A DNA stretch of 64,000 nt from Spisula solida (lineage: Eukaryota; Mollusca; Bivalvia; Venerida; Mactridae), in NCBI GenBank assembly GCA_947247005.1, contig OX365953.1, positions 8,747,001 to 8,811,000 of the forward strand, written 5' to 3'. Below the pieces are notes generated by a model, which had not been told where the DNA came from, searched no databases, and saw only the letters and a list, made by a program, of their open reading frames with translations. The translations under genes were made by a program, and so were the position numbers. Positions 1-13,819 of the stretch are shown here, one piece after another. The first letter of the stretch is position 1. Each line of letters opens with the position of its first letter.

Positions 1-418
1 ATCATTTTCGATCGTTAGGTATTTTTTGACGTTCATTTGAAATTGTTTGAAAATCACACTTTTTTGCAAGTGGGTGGGGTAACTATTTATCATGTTCAAA
101 TACTGAATTTGTTCACCAGGCTGTCGGAATTGTGACTAATGTCAATAGGAATGACCATTGAACACACAAAATATCATGCATTGCTTAAAAGTGATTTCAT
201 ATAGTAATACTCTTAAAAAGAACATAATTGTGCCATAAATGCAGGAAATAGATAAAATGAACAAAATACAAGGGTATGTCATTAGAAAGCCATGTATGTC
301 GAAAACGAGCCTGGTGACATATCATTTTTATGATTTCAATGTTGTTCTAGAAGACTGTTCTGTCATTAAGATGTTTTAAGGAAAATTCGATCTTTAGACT
401 AAAGGTACGCGTACCTCC
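1..418. mobile_element. Right-hand part of a TTAA-flanked non-autonomous DNA element (cut by window edge)
   Basis: This is the same sequence as 13400-13818, which is the right part of the complete element at 12917-13819. It ends in ACCTCC followed by TTAA at 419-422. It has no coding capacity. The left end lies outside the window. It marks the boundary in front of the first large tandem unit, just as the complete element marks the boundary between the first and second units. Confidence 0.7.
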
Positions 419-3400
419 TTAATAATGCTCGGAAAAGTTGCATTACTAATCAATCACCCCTCGTATATGGTATTCTTGGGAAATCTAGTAATGAACATAA
501 ATCTAAAAACAAATATTGCAGGAAAACCCCATTATCGATAAAATGACGAAAGTTCATTCTGTGAACTCTCTATATGACCTAGATAGTATTTCCATGTCCA
601 ATGTATAGTACATTCTAGTTCTGAGCTTGTTATCTGCTTTTTATTCCCAAATTCACTCACGAGTGCTTGTTATCGTAATTGGAGCATTTATCATTGGCGT
701 AATTTAGACCCTTGTGTACGGATAGACAGGCCCCGTGTTAACAAATCATCGATGGATCTAGTCCAATGTAGTCCTGAGAAATATAGCTTGTACTCTCTTT
801 CTAAGGTCATGTAACAACGTCATTATTCACTGTGGACCAATTTACATAGAGTCCAAGCCAACTTATTATTTATATAGAGTACAAGCCAACGGTGTATTGT
901 CATTTCCTAGTTTTAAAAGAGAACATTCCACAATACGTTGTTTTCACTGTGTCCTTTAATTTCTATGAATTGTAGCTTTCCATGTAGACATTTGCTCCGT
1001 TGTCTTTGTTTCTTTTCAAAAACCCCTACTTGCTCGTAGATAACTGTGGAGCTCGGTAAAACATTTTCACCGATTTCCCGAGCTATCCCCAAATTTCAAG
1101 AATGTCTACGACGCTTGTACAAATCTACGATGCCCAAACATATGTCTTAAGTGTTTATTTCGAGTTTGACTGAACGTAATCCGTAGGGTACATACGACCG
1201 GGGTATTACTACATATGCAGCGACGATAGAAACGCAGCAATTTTGAGTTCACTATTTTGCATCCAAACATGACACGTTTCTTTTAGCTTCCTGTATACGA
1301 GCGACAAAGCTTTGATCCCGGACAAGAGAAATTTTGAGAACGCTTTCATTTCTAAGTATCAATTAGCAATTATGTGTGTGTCATTTATTGTACATTCAAA
1401 CGCTTTTCTTATTTTTCTTTTCAATAGAAAATATAGAAAGTTTCAAGGTTAATTGGCACATGTGTTCATTATGTAGACACCCTACTGTATACTTATTTTT
1501 ATTTTGCCGTTTCTCTCCTTTCTGAAAGGCATGTAAACTGTTTATGTTGTGTGTTGTCCTTGTGATGTGAGGTCGATTCTGATACGTAGTAAATTGTTAA
1601 ACCTAACATACAACGTTTCACTATAAAACCAAAACATATTCTATTTCACATTGTAAATATCGCATTACCTCGGACAGACAATAACATAGTATGTAACGTA
1701 GAAATGAAGAAATATAAAATGCTAATATCACTATAACAAATTATGCCTTTGTCGAGAAGCCAATGACAATACCCTCTCTCCAGGGAGGACTGACACATAC
1801 CAACATAACAACATCCGTATCATAAATCAATTTTCCTTCAAAATAATATTCATGTGCTCGCAAAATCGGGTTTATAGAATAGAATATTTTGTAAATCTAT
1901 AAAATCACATATTTTCACGGGCATTAATTTTCGTCGATTTTGGTAAAATGCAATTTCATAGAGTTCGAAAATCCGTGGGACATTAAATCATAACATATTT
2001 TCGTGTATATTTACGTCAACAAAATGGTATTTCATTTTATGTCATATATTCGATGTGACGTCAATTTGGCCGATGATGTCGTCAATGCTTATTCTAATGT
2101 GGCTTAAACTTTGTCTTCTACTATCGATACAAATTACGGAAACCATTCAACAAGCCAGTGTGCCTTTCCGCTAGGCAGTTTATCACAATTAGTATAATAT
2201 TTTTTGCATTGCTACGATGCATATAATAGGGAAATGGCTTTCAAAGCAGAGCTGATCAAAATTATGCCTCCGTTAATAATGCTTTGAAAGTGACGTCTTC
2301 GAAATTGAGTATATGGTAATGACATCATAGTTGACACCATGATGTCAACATCATTCTTGTAGCTTAATACAGATATATACTTTATTATATAAGCTTTCAA
2401 ATGATATATGATACATATATATCTTGTACAGGGACGAAAAGTTATAATGGTTTAAAACTGGAACATATATTATGAATTACCATGTACTTAACCGCATAAA
2501 GTCGTTACAATTCCAAATAACACGCTTGTAAAGACTTGTTTAAAACATGATGTGATATTTATATCCCTGTCTTAATGTGTTACAAATTTGATTGTTGTCT
2601 TGTTATACGAACATAATCACTTGCACAGTATTCTCATAGACTTGTTCAATCATTTCTATGTCGATGTTGTGTTTTAGGTGTAAGAATGGCGTAACGTCAC
2701 AATATTAAACCGTCGACTAGGGCCAGCCCTCGTTACATGTACTTTTTAGGATGCTATTGTTATATCGACATTTTGTCGTATATATAGCACGTTCAAATTT
2801 TAAATACGAATAAAGAAATGGTGCTAAATTTTTTGTGGATATATTGTTACAGGCATACATACAAAATTAGATCAGTCTTGGATACTTCTCAGACGTGGCC
2901 TGAAACTGAATACACATTTTTCATTGATAGCCACTTATTCACTCACGTATTTGATATAGACACATGTACTCAATACAATGTGTTGCTTTTCTTAAGAATT
3001 AATGTAAGCTAAACTCATGATAAATAAGTATATTAATACCACTGAGAAACGTCTACGCAAATGTATTTTTGCTCACAATTAATAAATATTTGTGAATTAT
3101 GAATGGGTTTGTTTTGTACTTGATTATTTGATGCTAACTTTATTCTTAACTACACCTGTTAACTTCTGATTTTAATATTGTTGCCATCTAGGCAATAAGG
3201 CTGTTGTGCTTGAAGATACTAGTTTTGTTTAAAGCCTATGTCCCACTGAGCATGTTTGGCCTCGTCGATGTACATTAATTAGCTAGCAAGATATCGGGAA
3301 CAGATTCCTCGTGGTCTAAGTCAGGCTTCGTGGAAGTCATGAGACAGTTTGTGATATCTGAAGGAATTGTGATGAATCGGGTGGTATCGGAGGAAATCGG

Positions 3401-4407
3401 GAGAACATCGCCGATGTGGAATTCCCCAGTGGAACCTAGGCGTATGCGTATCTATAGTCGTTAATGTTAAGAAAATGGAGATCAGTTATTACAACAGTTA
3501 CTTATTTTGTGTTTCCACTCCCTATATATTTACACTACAAATAGTATGACTGTATGTTCGTATATAGCATACTATTCCAAATTTAGAGGCACATATTAAA
3601 GTCAAACAAGTCCTGTAAGATTATTAATATTTCGCGGCGGATTTGTTTCGTTTATTTCGCTGATGAACTCGATCGCGAAATTAAATATCCTCGAATAATT
3701 TACATCAAAATACATAGCATGATGTTTCAATCCACGAATTTAAGATACCATAAAATTATCCTCGTACCGAAATCCGCGAAATTAAATCCCAGCGAAAATT
3801 ATTATTGTGTAGACAATTAACATTGACTTAATTTTGTTGTTTCGACGTCGTCATAAAGCTTTGATGCTTATACCAATATCTCACCTAATATCGGGGAGGG
3901 GTCTTACTTAAAATGTTTCGCGAAAGTAAGTACTGGAAATAAACTCCAAGAATATTGTGTTTCCATGCGTACGAAAGTTTCATTATAATGATTGGAATAT
4001 CATGTTACCAAAGCACTTTGATACAAGATGTGATTGGAAACAGTTATATTATTTGTCATTCGCCATTAGTGTTGCAACAATTTATGTGTTCATCAAACAA
4101 ATAGGCTACCGTTAGAACAATACACAATGACAGACAACATTTCATTGGCACCAAGACGTGGTTATTTCTGTTATTTCTAGTATCGTTTTGACTATAGTTC
4201 TACCACTAATGTTCATTCATATAGATATAGACCTAACCAGCCAAGAGCAAATTCGCAATTTATCATTTCCTGAATGAGTCAAATATTCGCCCTACCACCC
4301 TAGACAGAAGCCTTTCAACCACTTGATCACTGAAGACTAATTTATAAATCAGTCTATTTACATAGGCAATAACACCAAACTTCATTTTCGCTTGCATGCG
4401 GGGAAGG

Positions 4408-4498
4408 CTTGGGCATTGTGTCGTGTAATTGTTGTCTGTATTGTTTATACGTTATCTGTGCTCGGCTGTTTAAGTTGATTGCTACCTTCCCTCTCCGG
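4408..4498 (-). repeat. Dispersed 52-bp-family repeat (reverse orientation)
   Basis: Contains gggcattgtg, then tctgtgctcggctg, then a pyrimidine-rich ccttccctctcc. It is the reverse complement of the unit seen at 6716-6818 and in the minisatellite at 61576-61800. It is a single, diverged copy, repeated in unit 2 at 17784-17874. Confidence 0.6.
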
Positions 4499-5289
4499 TT
4501 ATCTATAATCTTCTTACAACACTAGTAGTAAATGGCAATGAAACATGGATGCGTACATGATCATCAAATAACTTTATCTCAGACAAAGCAATATAGGGTG
4601 GCGTGTAATTGCCTTGTGTTTATTACTTGTATGGCTGCATACAGAACTCATGTTTCCTTATTTCTACTTGTTTACTAGTAACAATCCCCGATATGTCTGT
4701 CCATGAATGATTCCAGAGAACCTTCATTGACTTTAAGTTTCTTTCACGATTTAGATAAGAATTGCAATGTCTTTAGGAAGCAACTTAAACCACAAGTACT
4801 TTTTATTCAACTCATGTCCCACTTATAAGGCAATAGGTGGTATTCCCAAATAATCTTGAGGGAAATTTATTTTTTCCATATTCTTAAAATGTCCTAAAAG
4901 TAAGTGTATCAGCTTAGCAGGAAAATCAAGATTAAGTATGATTTACATAGTTTAGAAGCATTTTATAAATAGCTACAATAACAACAAAAAAATGTTGGTT
5001 TTTGCTTTTTTCAAATAATGTCCCACTTATAAGGCCATAATTATGTGCATCTCAATGTAATAACTTAAGTCAAAATATTTTACTTGTGCCCCGTTAGATG
5101 CTTTATGAATACATTTGTACCAGCCCAGACATTTAATGAAGTCATTTCTACTGAATCGATCATAATAGCGGACCATCTTCGTTCTAGACACAACTTTTGT
5201 AACTTGATTATTTACAGTTGCAAATATCTGCTTCATCTGAGAATAAAAGAAGCGGTCTTTTTTGCAAAATGATACTAACAAAAAGAAAA

Positions 5290-5400
5290 TGACAAAACGA
5301 ACAGGAAAGGCAGATTTCAAATAAACAGCCGAGTATGAAAGGCACAAAAAATAACATACAACCAGGCAAAATTGAAACAGTATTATATGTATTCGAACGT
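5290..5400 (+). repeat. Diverged dispersed 52-bp-family repeat
   Basis: Shows the family order aggaaaggcag, cagccgag, ggcacaaaaaa and catacaacc, with many changes. A 132-codon minus-strand reading frame (5027-5425) runs through it and is kept in the copy at 18402-18800. Because it overlaps a dispersed repeat and resembles no known family, I do not call it a gene. Confidence 0.4.
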
Positions 5401-6687
5401 CATGCGGAGGACATACACTAAACACGAACTAAAATTGGACAGGGAATGCTACTGGCCAGCTTCGTTGCACAATAAAGCGTTATGTGCCGCTCTCCTAGCA
5501 AAGTGTTGACCTAGCGAGCACTGCAGGCTGGTAGCGTGTCGTTGCATTAACACAGGAAAGCGCTCCAAATCGCTATTTGATAGCGGTTTGGTTCGGCGAC
5601 GGGTTCCAATTGTACTGAGAGAAACGAAATCTGTGTCAGACGGTCAACCTCACTGGCATTATTTTTAGAACATTACAATCAGTACTTTAGCTGAACAGAC
5701 CTATGTTTAGTAGCATGCTATATGGAAACACTCGCGTGTCTATACAACACCGAATTGCTCATTTTGATTTGATTATGAAAGAATCTACGCTAGCGACAAG
5801 ATGATTGTTCGTTCCGATGTAAAGTAACATACAAAGTATAGTCATCCATCTCACAAGGGAGACTTGTAAATATTTAATATCAAATGTACATAGACTATCG
5901 TATTGTACTGCATAATCACATATTTTCGTGGGCATTACATTTCGAGGATTTTTGTAAAAAGGCGTTTTGTGAGGTCAAAAATACGTGGATTGCATAACAT
6001 TGAAGGTTATAACCTTGTTCTAAAGTTAGGAGATCGATTAATCGCGGGGATTGAATTGCGTGGTGGAGTTCAACCACAAAATCAACGAAAATTGAACCCC
6101 CAAAAACAATATTGACTGCACAGTAGTGTTTCTCCATGGGAGATTTTTGTAAATCTGATAACCATGTTGATTAAGACCTAAATCGAGTTAATGGGACTGG
6201 AAGGATAGATAGTAGAGTGGATTTCTTTCAAACGAATTTAATAATTCAGTATCTGTTACCGTATTATGTACTGCTGCGTTTCCTCGACTAGTCATAGATA
6301 CATGTAGATGTAGAAATATTGTATATCCATTATCCACTGAGTAAATACATTATTTCATTTGAACCATTGCGGATATTATTTGTCAAAGTTCAATACCAAG
6401 GTATATATCTTGATACACCACATCTCCGTTTCGTCTGTTGTACTGTTTTATATGGGTCTAACGCAACTGACACCCTATGTAGCGCTCTGATGGAACTCAG
6501 GATAAATTACGCCTAATTTCCGCCCGAACGTAACATCGGTTAAGAGTTCCGTCAGGGACATACGGAACAAATCTCTAACAGGACTTAGTTAATATGGTCT
6601 AATTTGACTTGTGAATGATCCTTTCAATTTGTGGGAACATTGTTATGTCTTTCGGTAGTGGTTATGATGACAAAAGGATCAAATGAA

Positions 6688-6830
6688 GTCAGACAGGGAA
6701 GGCAGTACTCAATTTAACCAGCCGAGCACAGAAAACATAAAATATACAAGGCACAATGCCCAACTGAACCAGCCGAGCACAGAAAACATAAAAAATATAC
6801 AAGACACAATGCCCGAACGACAAAATGATC
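6688..6830 (+). repeat. Dispersed repeat with two tandem 51-52-bp units
   Basis: Begins with a lead of tcagacagggaaggcag, followed by two head-to-tail units at 6716-6766 and 6767-6818. Each unit reads aaccagccgagcacagaaaa, then cataaaa, then tacaaggcacaatgccc. Just downstream (6836-7030) are scattered agctgaa and cagctgaa motifs that also accompany other copies of the family. The same block is present in unit 2 at 20250-20395. Confidence 0.75.
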
Positions 6831-7784
6831 CGCCCAAGTTACAGCAGTCAAGAAGCTGAATGGCCAAGTTTCAGCAATCAATAAGCTGAATGCCTAAAAT
6901 GAATGAGTAAAACGGCAGAAATACAGTTTTAGCTATATGAAGTCCTAATATGTTAAAAAATTAACTGTATTAAAAAGCTGAAGGTCGTGGTTTCAGCTGA
7001 ATGACCTAGTCTCAGCGATAAAACAGCTGAAAGCCCCCTGCCAGATGACCTTGTTTCCTATGGGGACGACATGTCGTAAAAGGTACATGTACGTTTTACC
7101 TATACAGTAAAATGACGCCTTCTAACTTTGATATCATATTACATTACACGTGTATAATTATTTATTTGTGAAAAGTCCTTTTCATAACCGAATATGCAAA
7201 TACAATGTACAGTTATTATATTTTGCAATACAAGGCCATAATGTAAATTGCTTGATTGCAAATCACTATATATTGTCAAACATTATTTATATTGCATACT
7301 GTACATACAGTCCGATTAGGATATTATGACAGTGACGTTGCAGCCATTGTCTGAAAAGGGAGGGCGAAAATAGCATGTTAGGTTAGCATTGAAATTATAG
7401 CTGTTTGTACAGTTATAAGCCTTTATAATTGGTTTAACACCGTTATAGTGGACTCGACCCCTGCGTCACTTGATTCTTTTCCTAACTATGGAAGAGCCTG
7501 ACCGCCTTCAATCTAACTGGACTATACAGAAAATGTGTAGTCGTACAAAAACTATGTAGTCGTACAGAAACTATGGCAGCGCCTGACTGCCTACATAAGG
7601 GACGGACACATAACGTAGCATCTCTATCCCACATAATCGATATTTCAAGTAAACCTAAATATGTCCTCTCCCATTGCACGACATGCTGCATGGTCACTTT
7701 TAATTAGCAAGTTACTATGCCGAGCATAGCCTTTATTTGCCAGTCAACTTTCAGCTGAAATATGGCAGACATATATATATGTGT

Positions 7785-7842
7785 ACTTCCACCCGGTTTT
7801 GAACCCGGGTCGCCAGATTAGACGGCAAGCGCGCTAACCATA
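7785..7842 (-). mobile_element. tRNA-derived fragment (SINE head or decayed tRNA)
   Basis: On the minus strand there is an A-box-like tatggttagcgcg, followed by a TΨC-like arm in which CCCGG and CCGGG pair around gttcaaaa. The loop is 8 nt instead of 7, and the acceptor stem cannot be formed, so this is not a functional tRNA gene. An adjoining A-rich caaataaagg on the minus-strand 3' side could be a SINE tail. Found again in unit 2 at 21269-21326. Confidence 0.55.
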
Positions 7843-8959
7843 TAGAATGGTAATTGCAAAATACATACTCAGTCTAATAAACTTCTTCTATCCGTTAAAG
7901 GCGGATCATTTTCTCGCTTAGTTGGTTTGTAGGTGTTTATGTTATTTGTGTTCGGCTGATTAAGTTGAGTGTTCGACTTAATAATATCTTTTTATATTTT
8001 TCAGTATGTCTGCTTTTTCTATGGTACTCATCTTTTTAATTAAATGCGGTCTGGTGATATAGTAACACGTGCTATTTTCACACAATTCATTAGTATTTGG
8101 TGTCGTATTTTAAGACGAAATAATGATTTCATATTCTGTAAATAGAAATTAACATCTCTCAGTCTCATAATATTTCTCATTTAATTTCACGACCGAATTA
8201 TTTGAATGAAGACCTTTGAACGACAAGATCATAGTGTTATCACATTGTCATCAGTTAATGTTGTTGTATATGGTCTGAACGAGCAATTATCATGAATGAT
8301 ATGGTGATGTTTTAAGGCGCATCGACAGCTATCGTCGTTTAGCACGCATTAACAATTGTTTAGTTGAGTAGCAATAGTTACACAGGTATATATTCGTGAT
8401 AAAGAAATGGGAAACTATAAAAACTAGACATAAAAGATTTTTAAAATAATTAATAATACAGACTGATGGATCAGGTCTGCATAATGGCATGCATATGACT
8501 CAATTTACGACGAAAATGTGTTAACATTCAACATGAGCGTTCTTGTTATATTTCTCAATATATTGATGAGCACGTTAAAGCGATCCCGATCGATGGTCGG
8601 ATATTTGTTTATACCGTTTTCATGATACATCAAGAACGGTCAAAACTACGGTCGGCCCTCCATTCATCATACTGGGTCGAGCGGTTTGTTATAACAAGAA
8701 AATGGGTCAAAGGTCGCTGCGTCCTTAAAACAACGAAAGGCCGATGCGGGACACGCAAGTCAGGCAGTCATCTTTTTAAATCCGCTTGTTTGATCGTTCC
8801 TCCTTCCACAACAATCTTGTAATTACGAACGTGAACTTCATCATAGTATGTCAGTTAATGAATCTAGATCCGTATATTTGTGAATACAACAGTGCATGTA
8901 GTACTTGACCATGCGCCGCCACATAACGATAAAAACGTTCGTGAAACTAATGGCGGATT

Positions 8960-9257
8960 TCGTGAAAACAGAAAAAGATATAAGGCACTATTCTTCTTAA
9001 GAGTACATCAATTAATATTCACAATGGCTTACATACCTAATTGCCATACTAGTTACATGTACCATATTAAGCAGGTTTTGTATCAACTAAATAAGACTAA
9101 CGTTAATTTCGTGAAAACAGAAAAAGATATAAGGCACTATTCTTCTTAAGAGTACATCAATTAATATTCACAATGGCTTACATACCTAATTGCCATACTA
9201 GTTACATGTACCATATTAAGCAGGTTTTGTATCAACTAAATAAGACTAACGTTAATT
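8960..9257 (+). repeat. 149-bp direct tandem duplication (two copies)
   Basis: The sequence from about 8960 to 9108 is repeated at 9109-9257 with no visible change over the whole 149 bp. It contains catcaattaatattcacaa and gcaggttttgtatcaac. The matching place in unit 2 (22260-22760) has a single copy and about 360 bp extra. The duplication is therefore specific to unit 1 and probably very young. Confidence 0.9.
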
Positions 9258-9707
9258 GCTTTTAACGCTTTAGGTCAGGAGGTGTTAATACGCAATACCA
9301 CCACTATCCGTCCTAAATCACGTTTAATAACTTTCGATTCAAAAGGAGGTAAGTGTTATTGTCATTGAGCGCATACAATTCCGAATTGACATTTTTTTGT
9401 AAAACTACATACCAAGTCAAAGCAGAAAACGGAAGTAAAATAAAAACAATTTTACGTTTTGTAATAGTGGTCCTTATTTGCAAGTGGTCATGAATGCATT
9501 TTGTACATCCATGTACATTAGATTCATGACATTATTGTCTATCAACTGCTCTGTTTATATTCAATAATTCATGATGTATCTGTATATAATATGTAGGCAA
9601 ACATTGAACAAGTCTATAATGGTAATGAAACATCTAACAAACTGCATATTTTATAGTACTGGTTCAATTATAGGAGAATTGTAACAATAAAAAATTGCAG
9701 TTTGTAT

Positions 9708-9780
9708 TGGGCATTGTGCCGTATGATTGTGGTATGTGCTTTTTCTGTTTGCTGTAACGTTATTTTCCCTGTCCGATGTT
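9708..9780 (-). repeat. Dispersed 52-bp-family repeat (diverged)
   Basis: Keeps gggcattgtgcc and the distal ttccctgtccgatg of the family, with a changed middle. The unit 2 equivalent is at 23226-23300. Confidence 0.45.
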
Positions 9781-11159
9781 TCATCTTCTTTTGTATAACA
9801 AATGACCAGGAATCAACGTTCAGAGAGAAATGGCCGCGTACATACCAATATGTATCACGTTGTCTTCAATGGGGTTTGTATGTTTCATGAGTGCCGAAAA
9901 GGCACGAAAGACCAGTGAGAACATGACACTTCACAATTTAAAAATTCCACTTCAATATTGCGCGACTTCAACTTCCTGATTTAGCAATTTTAAATTTTGA
10001 CTTATGTAAAGCACGGCAACTGTGTTGAGTACAGGCTTCCACTTAACCTGGGTTACTTGTCTTTATATTGACGACATAAATACATGTACATGTACGTGCT
10101 AGATGTTTGGACTAAGAGTAGCTGCCTGAATTAGCATTCATTGTGATATTTAAAGAGACCGTGCTAAATAAAATAAGTTTCTTAATTCAGTAATAATAAT
10201 CAATATAAGTGACAGTAATATGGCTAAGTATGTAACGTATACCCATACTTCGGTGATGTATTCCTCAAAATGTATTTGAAGTGCTGGCAAACATTTTCTA
10301 TTTACTGCACATTCTCGCTCAAATTAATCCGATCCGATGCTGCATCTTTGTGTAAACACCATCTGCTTTCATATTTACACAGCTCTTGTAAATCTACATA
10401 TCAATGAGATGGAATGAAGATTCATATGATGTCATGTACATTGTATCTCATTTTCTGCTGACATTGCAGAATACTTCTACCTATATTAGTGGCAGGTTAA
10501 GCCTAGGGTCCACTGACGAATTCCATATCGGCGATGTTCACCCGATTCCTTTCGATACCACCCGATTCATCACAGTTCCTTCCGATATCACAAAATAGCT
10601 CATGTCTTCCCCGAAACTTCCCCTAGACCACGAAACTGTTCCCGATGTCCTGATAGCTGATTCTTTGCTATCGGGAGTACATCACCGAGACAAAAATGCT
10701 CAGTGGGACATAGGCTTTAGACATAATTATAGTGTAGCAGCCTTAAACTCAAATATACGTTCTGTCAAAACTATTATTCACAACAATTCCGTAACCATGG
10801 TAACGAGCTCTCTGTAGGTTAATGTGAAACAATGTTCTTGCATGATAATTATTGCCACGTCATCACATCTTTAAGATGTTTTATTGTCAAATTACGTGAT
10901 TGTCGTATAAACTAAAATGATTTTGCACTGTGTATATTTTACCAAACACGGAAGCGCAGACAATAGCGAGCATTGATTTTCCACAAAATTTTGTTCAAAT
11001 ACACTAATTTAGCTAGTTACACTGTTACAGCAATTGGTACTGTTAACTACGGTCACGATGGCCAGTACCAGGTTAAAATGACGATTAATGAAATGTTATG
11101 CCTTTAATTGACGTACTCGTATTGCTCACAATAACATGCTTGGTAACAAAGAGTGTATT

Positions 11160-11485
11160 TACTTCTTTAGTCCTCTTCGTGTACTTCGACTCATAAGGCT
11201 GATGTCAGCTTTCTCCACCTTTGTCGGTCCCTGGCTGTCTTTTCTGCTTCCTTACATGTTATTTTCATCTCTTTCAACTCTCACTCCATTATTCTCCTCC
11301 ATGTTTCTTTTGATCTTCCTCTTTTGTCTGCCATCTGGAGTCCATCGAAGAGCAATGTTTGTTGGATAGGTCTTTATCATTTTCATTACATGGCCAATCC
11401 CTCTCCATCTTCCTTGCTTGATGTCTCAATGTTTTTGGGATGTTTTCTTCCATAGTTCTTTGTTTATTATCATTTTCGCCAAAAT
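11160..11485 (-). pseudogene. LINE (non-LTR retrotransposon) ORF2 C-terminal remnant
   Basis: Read on the minus strand across frames, this gives the type of sequence found after the reverse transcriptase domain in many invertebrate LINEs. A Trp-Ile/Gly-His-Val segment is followed by ALRWTPDGRQKRK, and then a basic segment with TARDR-like and LTSAL-like parts. Several frameshifts and stops separate these pieces, so it is dead. Only the 3' end is present; no RT or endonuclease domain was seen. The identification rests on recalled family features and has not been searched. The same remnant lies in unit 2 at 24695-25022. Confidence 0.6.
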
Positions 11486-12470
11486 ATCTTATATATAGAA
11501 CAACGAGTGTCGATTTACCTAACGTTTTGAAACCTGTCGATGTTTACGGCTTTGGAGCTTAAAATCAGATCAAGCACCATTCTTCTAGTAACGTATGTTC
11601 AAACTAGAAACTAGGGGATTAGACAGAAACAGCACATCATGAAAGCCTCACAAAAGAAAACACGAAAAAGAAAAAAAAACAGAAATCAGGTCAGAATGCC
11701 AAGTACAAAATTGAACAAAAACTTGAACTTGAACACCTTCAAAAGCACGACAACTTAATCCGACAATCTGAGTCAGTCAAACATATCCGGGACAAGAACT
11801 GGCAGACAAGAACGAATCACAAAGAAGACCACACATGACAAGAGCAAACAATGACAATAATTCCAAGTTCACAGCGTGTCATTAATTGCATGGTGAGTAT
11901 ATAGTATTTCTGTGTGGCTTTGGATTGTCTGTGCGCGTCAGTATTTAATACATTTTCTCCAGAGTCTATTTTTAAAACCACCTAAAAACTTAGTTAATTT
12001 TTCTATTCCATAGTGTGTCAAACCAATTTGATATTTTGGAAATTCAATATATATTTCCTACAGAATAGCGACTTTTAAAATCACAGTAGTTTGATGCATT
12101 AAAGTAACATATGGCATTCCGACTCTGTACTTTTAAGGTTACACATGTTACAAATTATTTGTGAATTATCCCCAATATATGTTCGTAAGATCAGGAGGAT
12201 TTACACGCAGCAGCGCCAATCCAATATTTTACGTGACAATTATAGTTGTTCACATCCTCACAAACGGCAGTAAAAGTACAAATAAATGTGACAAGATTTA
12301 GGAAAGGGTCTACAGCAATGACTAATCACAAACGAACAGATAAAAAACATGAGACACTGTGTACTTTTAAAGCAAGATTGCAATTTCAATATCAAATATA
12401 CTAAAGTGCGCACTGTGAAGGAAAGACAATGGAACAAATTAGGCGACCTGACTACTTTTTAATACGAGGG

Positions 12471-12674
12471 CAGCTGAAACGACCCTTTTTTCATTGATGG
12501 AACTAGGGCATTCAGTTTTATAGCTGAAACAAGGTCATTTACCTTTTCGACAGCTGTAATTTTGGCCTGTGTTCAATTTCTCATCCAGTTGTTTGTTGGG
12601 CATTATGACGTGTAATTGTGGTATGTCGTGTTTTTTTGTTTTCTTAAGTTTAGTGCTGCCTACCTTGTCCGATT
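12471..12674 (-). repeat. Composite dispersed repeat: cagctgaaa motifs plus 52-bp-family unit
   Basis: cagctgaaac, agggcattcag, tagctgaaacaagg and cagctgta motifs come first. They are followed by ttgggcattatgacgtgtaa and a ttaccttgtccgatt-like end. The same order occurs at 26060-26258 and 28021-28196, so the two parts form one mobile or amplified unit of roughly 180-200 bp. Confidence 0.6.
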
Positions 12675-12916
12675 TTTTATACATGCATCCATCGGCTGAT
12701 GGGCTTATAAGCAGGTATACGAAGGGTTATTCATAAGTAATGCATAACTTAATGGTTTTTCCTTCTCGTTATTGCTTATTTTATGGCAGTTTGAACAGAT
12801 AATAATGTAATGTATCTGAGGTCTACACAATGACCAATTTTGATATTATTTCCAGAGAATACCAATTAAATGGAGGATAACAGTTTCAAATGCAATTAAT
12901 AAATATTTCAAATTAA

Positions 12917-13819
12917 GGAGGTCCGAGCTGCCTTGTGCGCATGTGCGAAATTTCAAAATCGTATTAGATAAGAACAAACATGAATTTTAGTTTCAATGAT
13001 TGCATATGAATGTTGATTAATGATAATAAACATAATATTATTGCTAAAAAATTAGATATTTTTAACTTTTTATTTTTTTGCATGTATGAAAAGTGGGTGG
13101 GGAACGGCAAAATTGTAAATAATATGGGTTCACAATAAGTCCCTACAATTGTTCAAATGCATATGCTTACAAAATATATATATAATATGTAGTTATTCAG
13201 TTATAAGAGGTAGCCACACTTTGAAATATTTTTAATAAAAATTTATTTCATTACAATATGCAAATTAGGTTAATTTTATGCAAATTTATTCATAATTAGT
13301 ACTTTTTTATGCACAGCTCCCCAAAAAGGCTGGTAACCCCTATTTTTTATTTGACTAAACTGGTGTTCGAATTGATACTATACTTAGGGCCAATTGTTAA
13401 TCATTTTCGATCGTTAGGTATTTTTTGACGTTCATTTGAAATTGTTTGAAAATCACACTTTTTTGCAAGTGGGTGGGGTAACTATTTATCATGTTCAAAT
13501 ACTGAATTTGTTCACCAGGCTGTCGGAATTGTGACTAATGTCAATAGGAATGACCATTGAACACACAAAATATCATGCATTGCTTAAAAGTGGTTTCATA
13601 TAGTAATACTCTTAAAAAGAACATAATGGTGCCATAAATGCAGGAAATAGATAAAATGAACAAAATACAATGGTATGTCATTAGAAAGCCATGTATGTCG
13701 AAAACGAGCCTGGTGACATATCATTTTTATGATTTTAATGTTGTTCTAGAAGACTGTTCTGTCATTTTAAGATGTTTTAAGGAAAATTCGATCTTTAGAT
13801 TAAAGGTACGCGTACCTCC
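12917..13819 (+). mobile_element. 903-bp TTAA-flanked non-autonomous element (piggyBac-type MITE)
   Basis: It starts GGAGGTCCGAG and ends CGCGTACCTCC, giving a short terminal inverted repeat (GGAGGT). It is flanked by TTAA at 12913-12916 and at 13820-13823. The junction of units 2 and 3 at 26505-26508 has a single TTAA in the same surroundings, so it is an empty site. Duplication of TTAA on insertion is known for piggyBac-type elements. No transposase ORF is present. Internally, gtgggtgggg occurs twice (about 13094 and 13470). A 61-codon reading frame at 13638-13823 overlaps the right end and is not convincing as a gene. Confidence 0.75.

Larger units (their letters stand above)
423..12912 (+). 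repeat. Tandem segmental duplication, unit 1
   Basis: The stretch is collinear with 13824-26504 at offsets of about 13.38 to 13.59 kb. Whole lines of sequence match with only isolated substitutions. Differences between the units are mostly indels: about 32 bp near 3690 and about 38 bp near 7180 are present here and missing in unit 2. A segment near 8690-8930 is also longer here, while units of 189 bp and about 360 bp are present only in unit 2. No ORF above 135 codons exists and no conserved protein was recognised apart from a LINE remnant. The unit contains several copies of the dispersed 52-bp-type repeat and a tRNA-like segment, listed separately. The rest appears to be non-coding. Confidence 0.95.

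Noticed and set aside
5027..5425. 132-codon minus-strand ORF kept in both left-array units
   Set aside because: The two units are too similar for conservation to mean anything. The frame overlaps a dispersed repeat and resembles no known protein.
7785..7842. Functional tRNA gene
   Set aside because: Acceptor stem cannot be formed and the TΨC loop has eight bases; better explained as SINE-derived.
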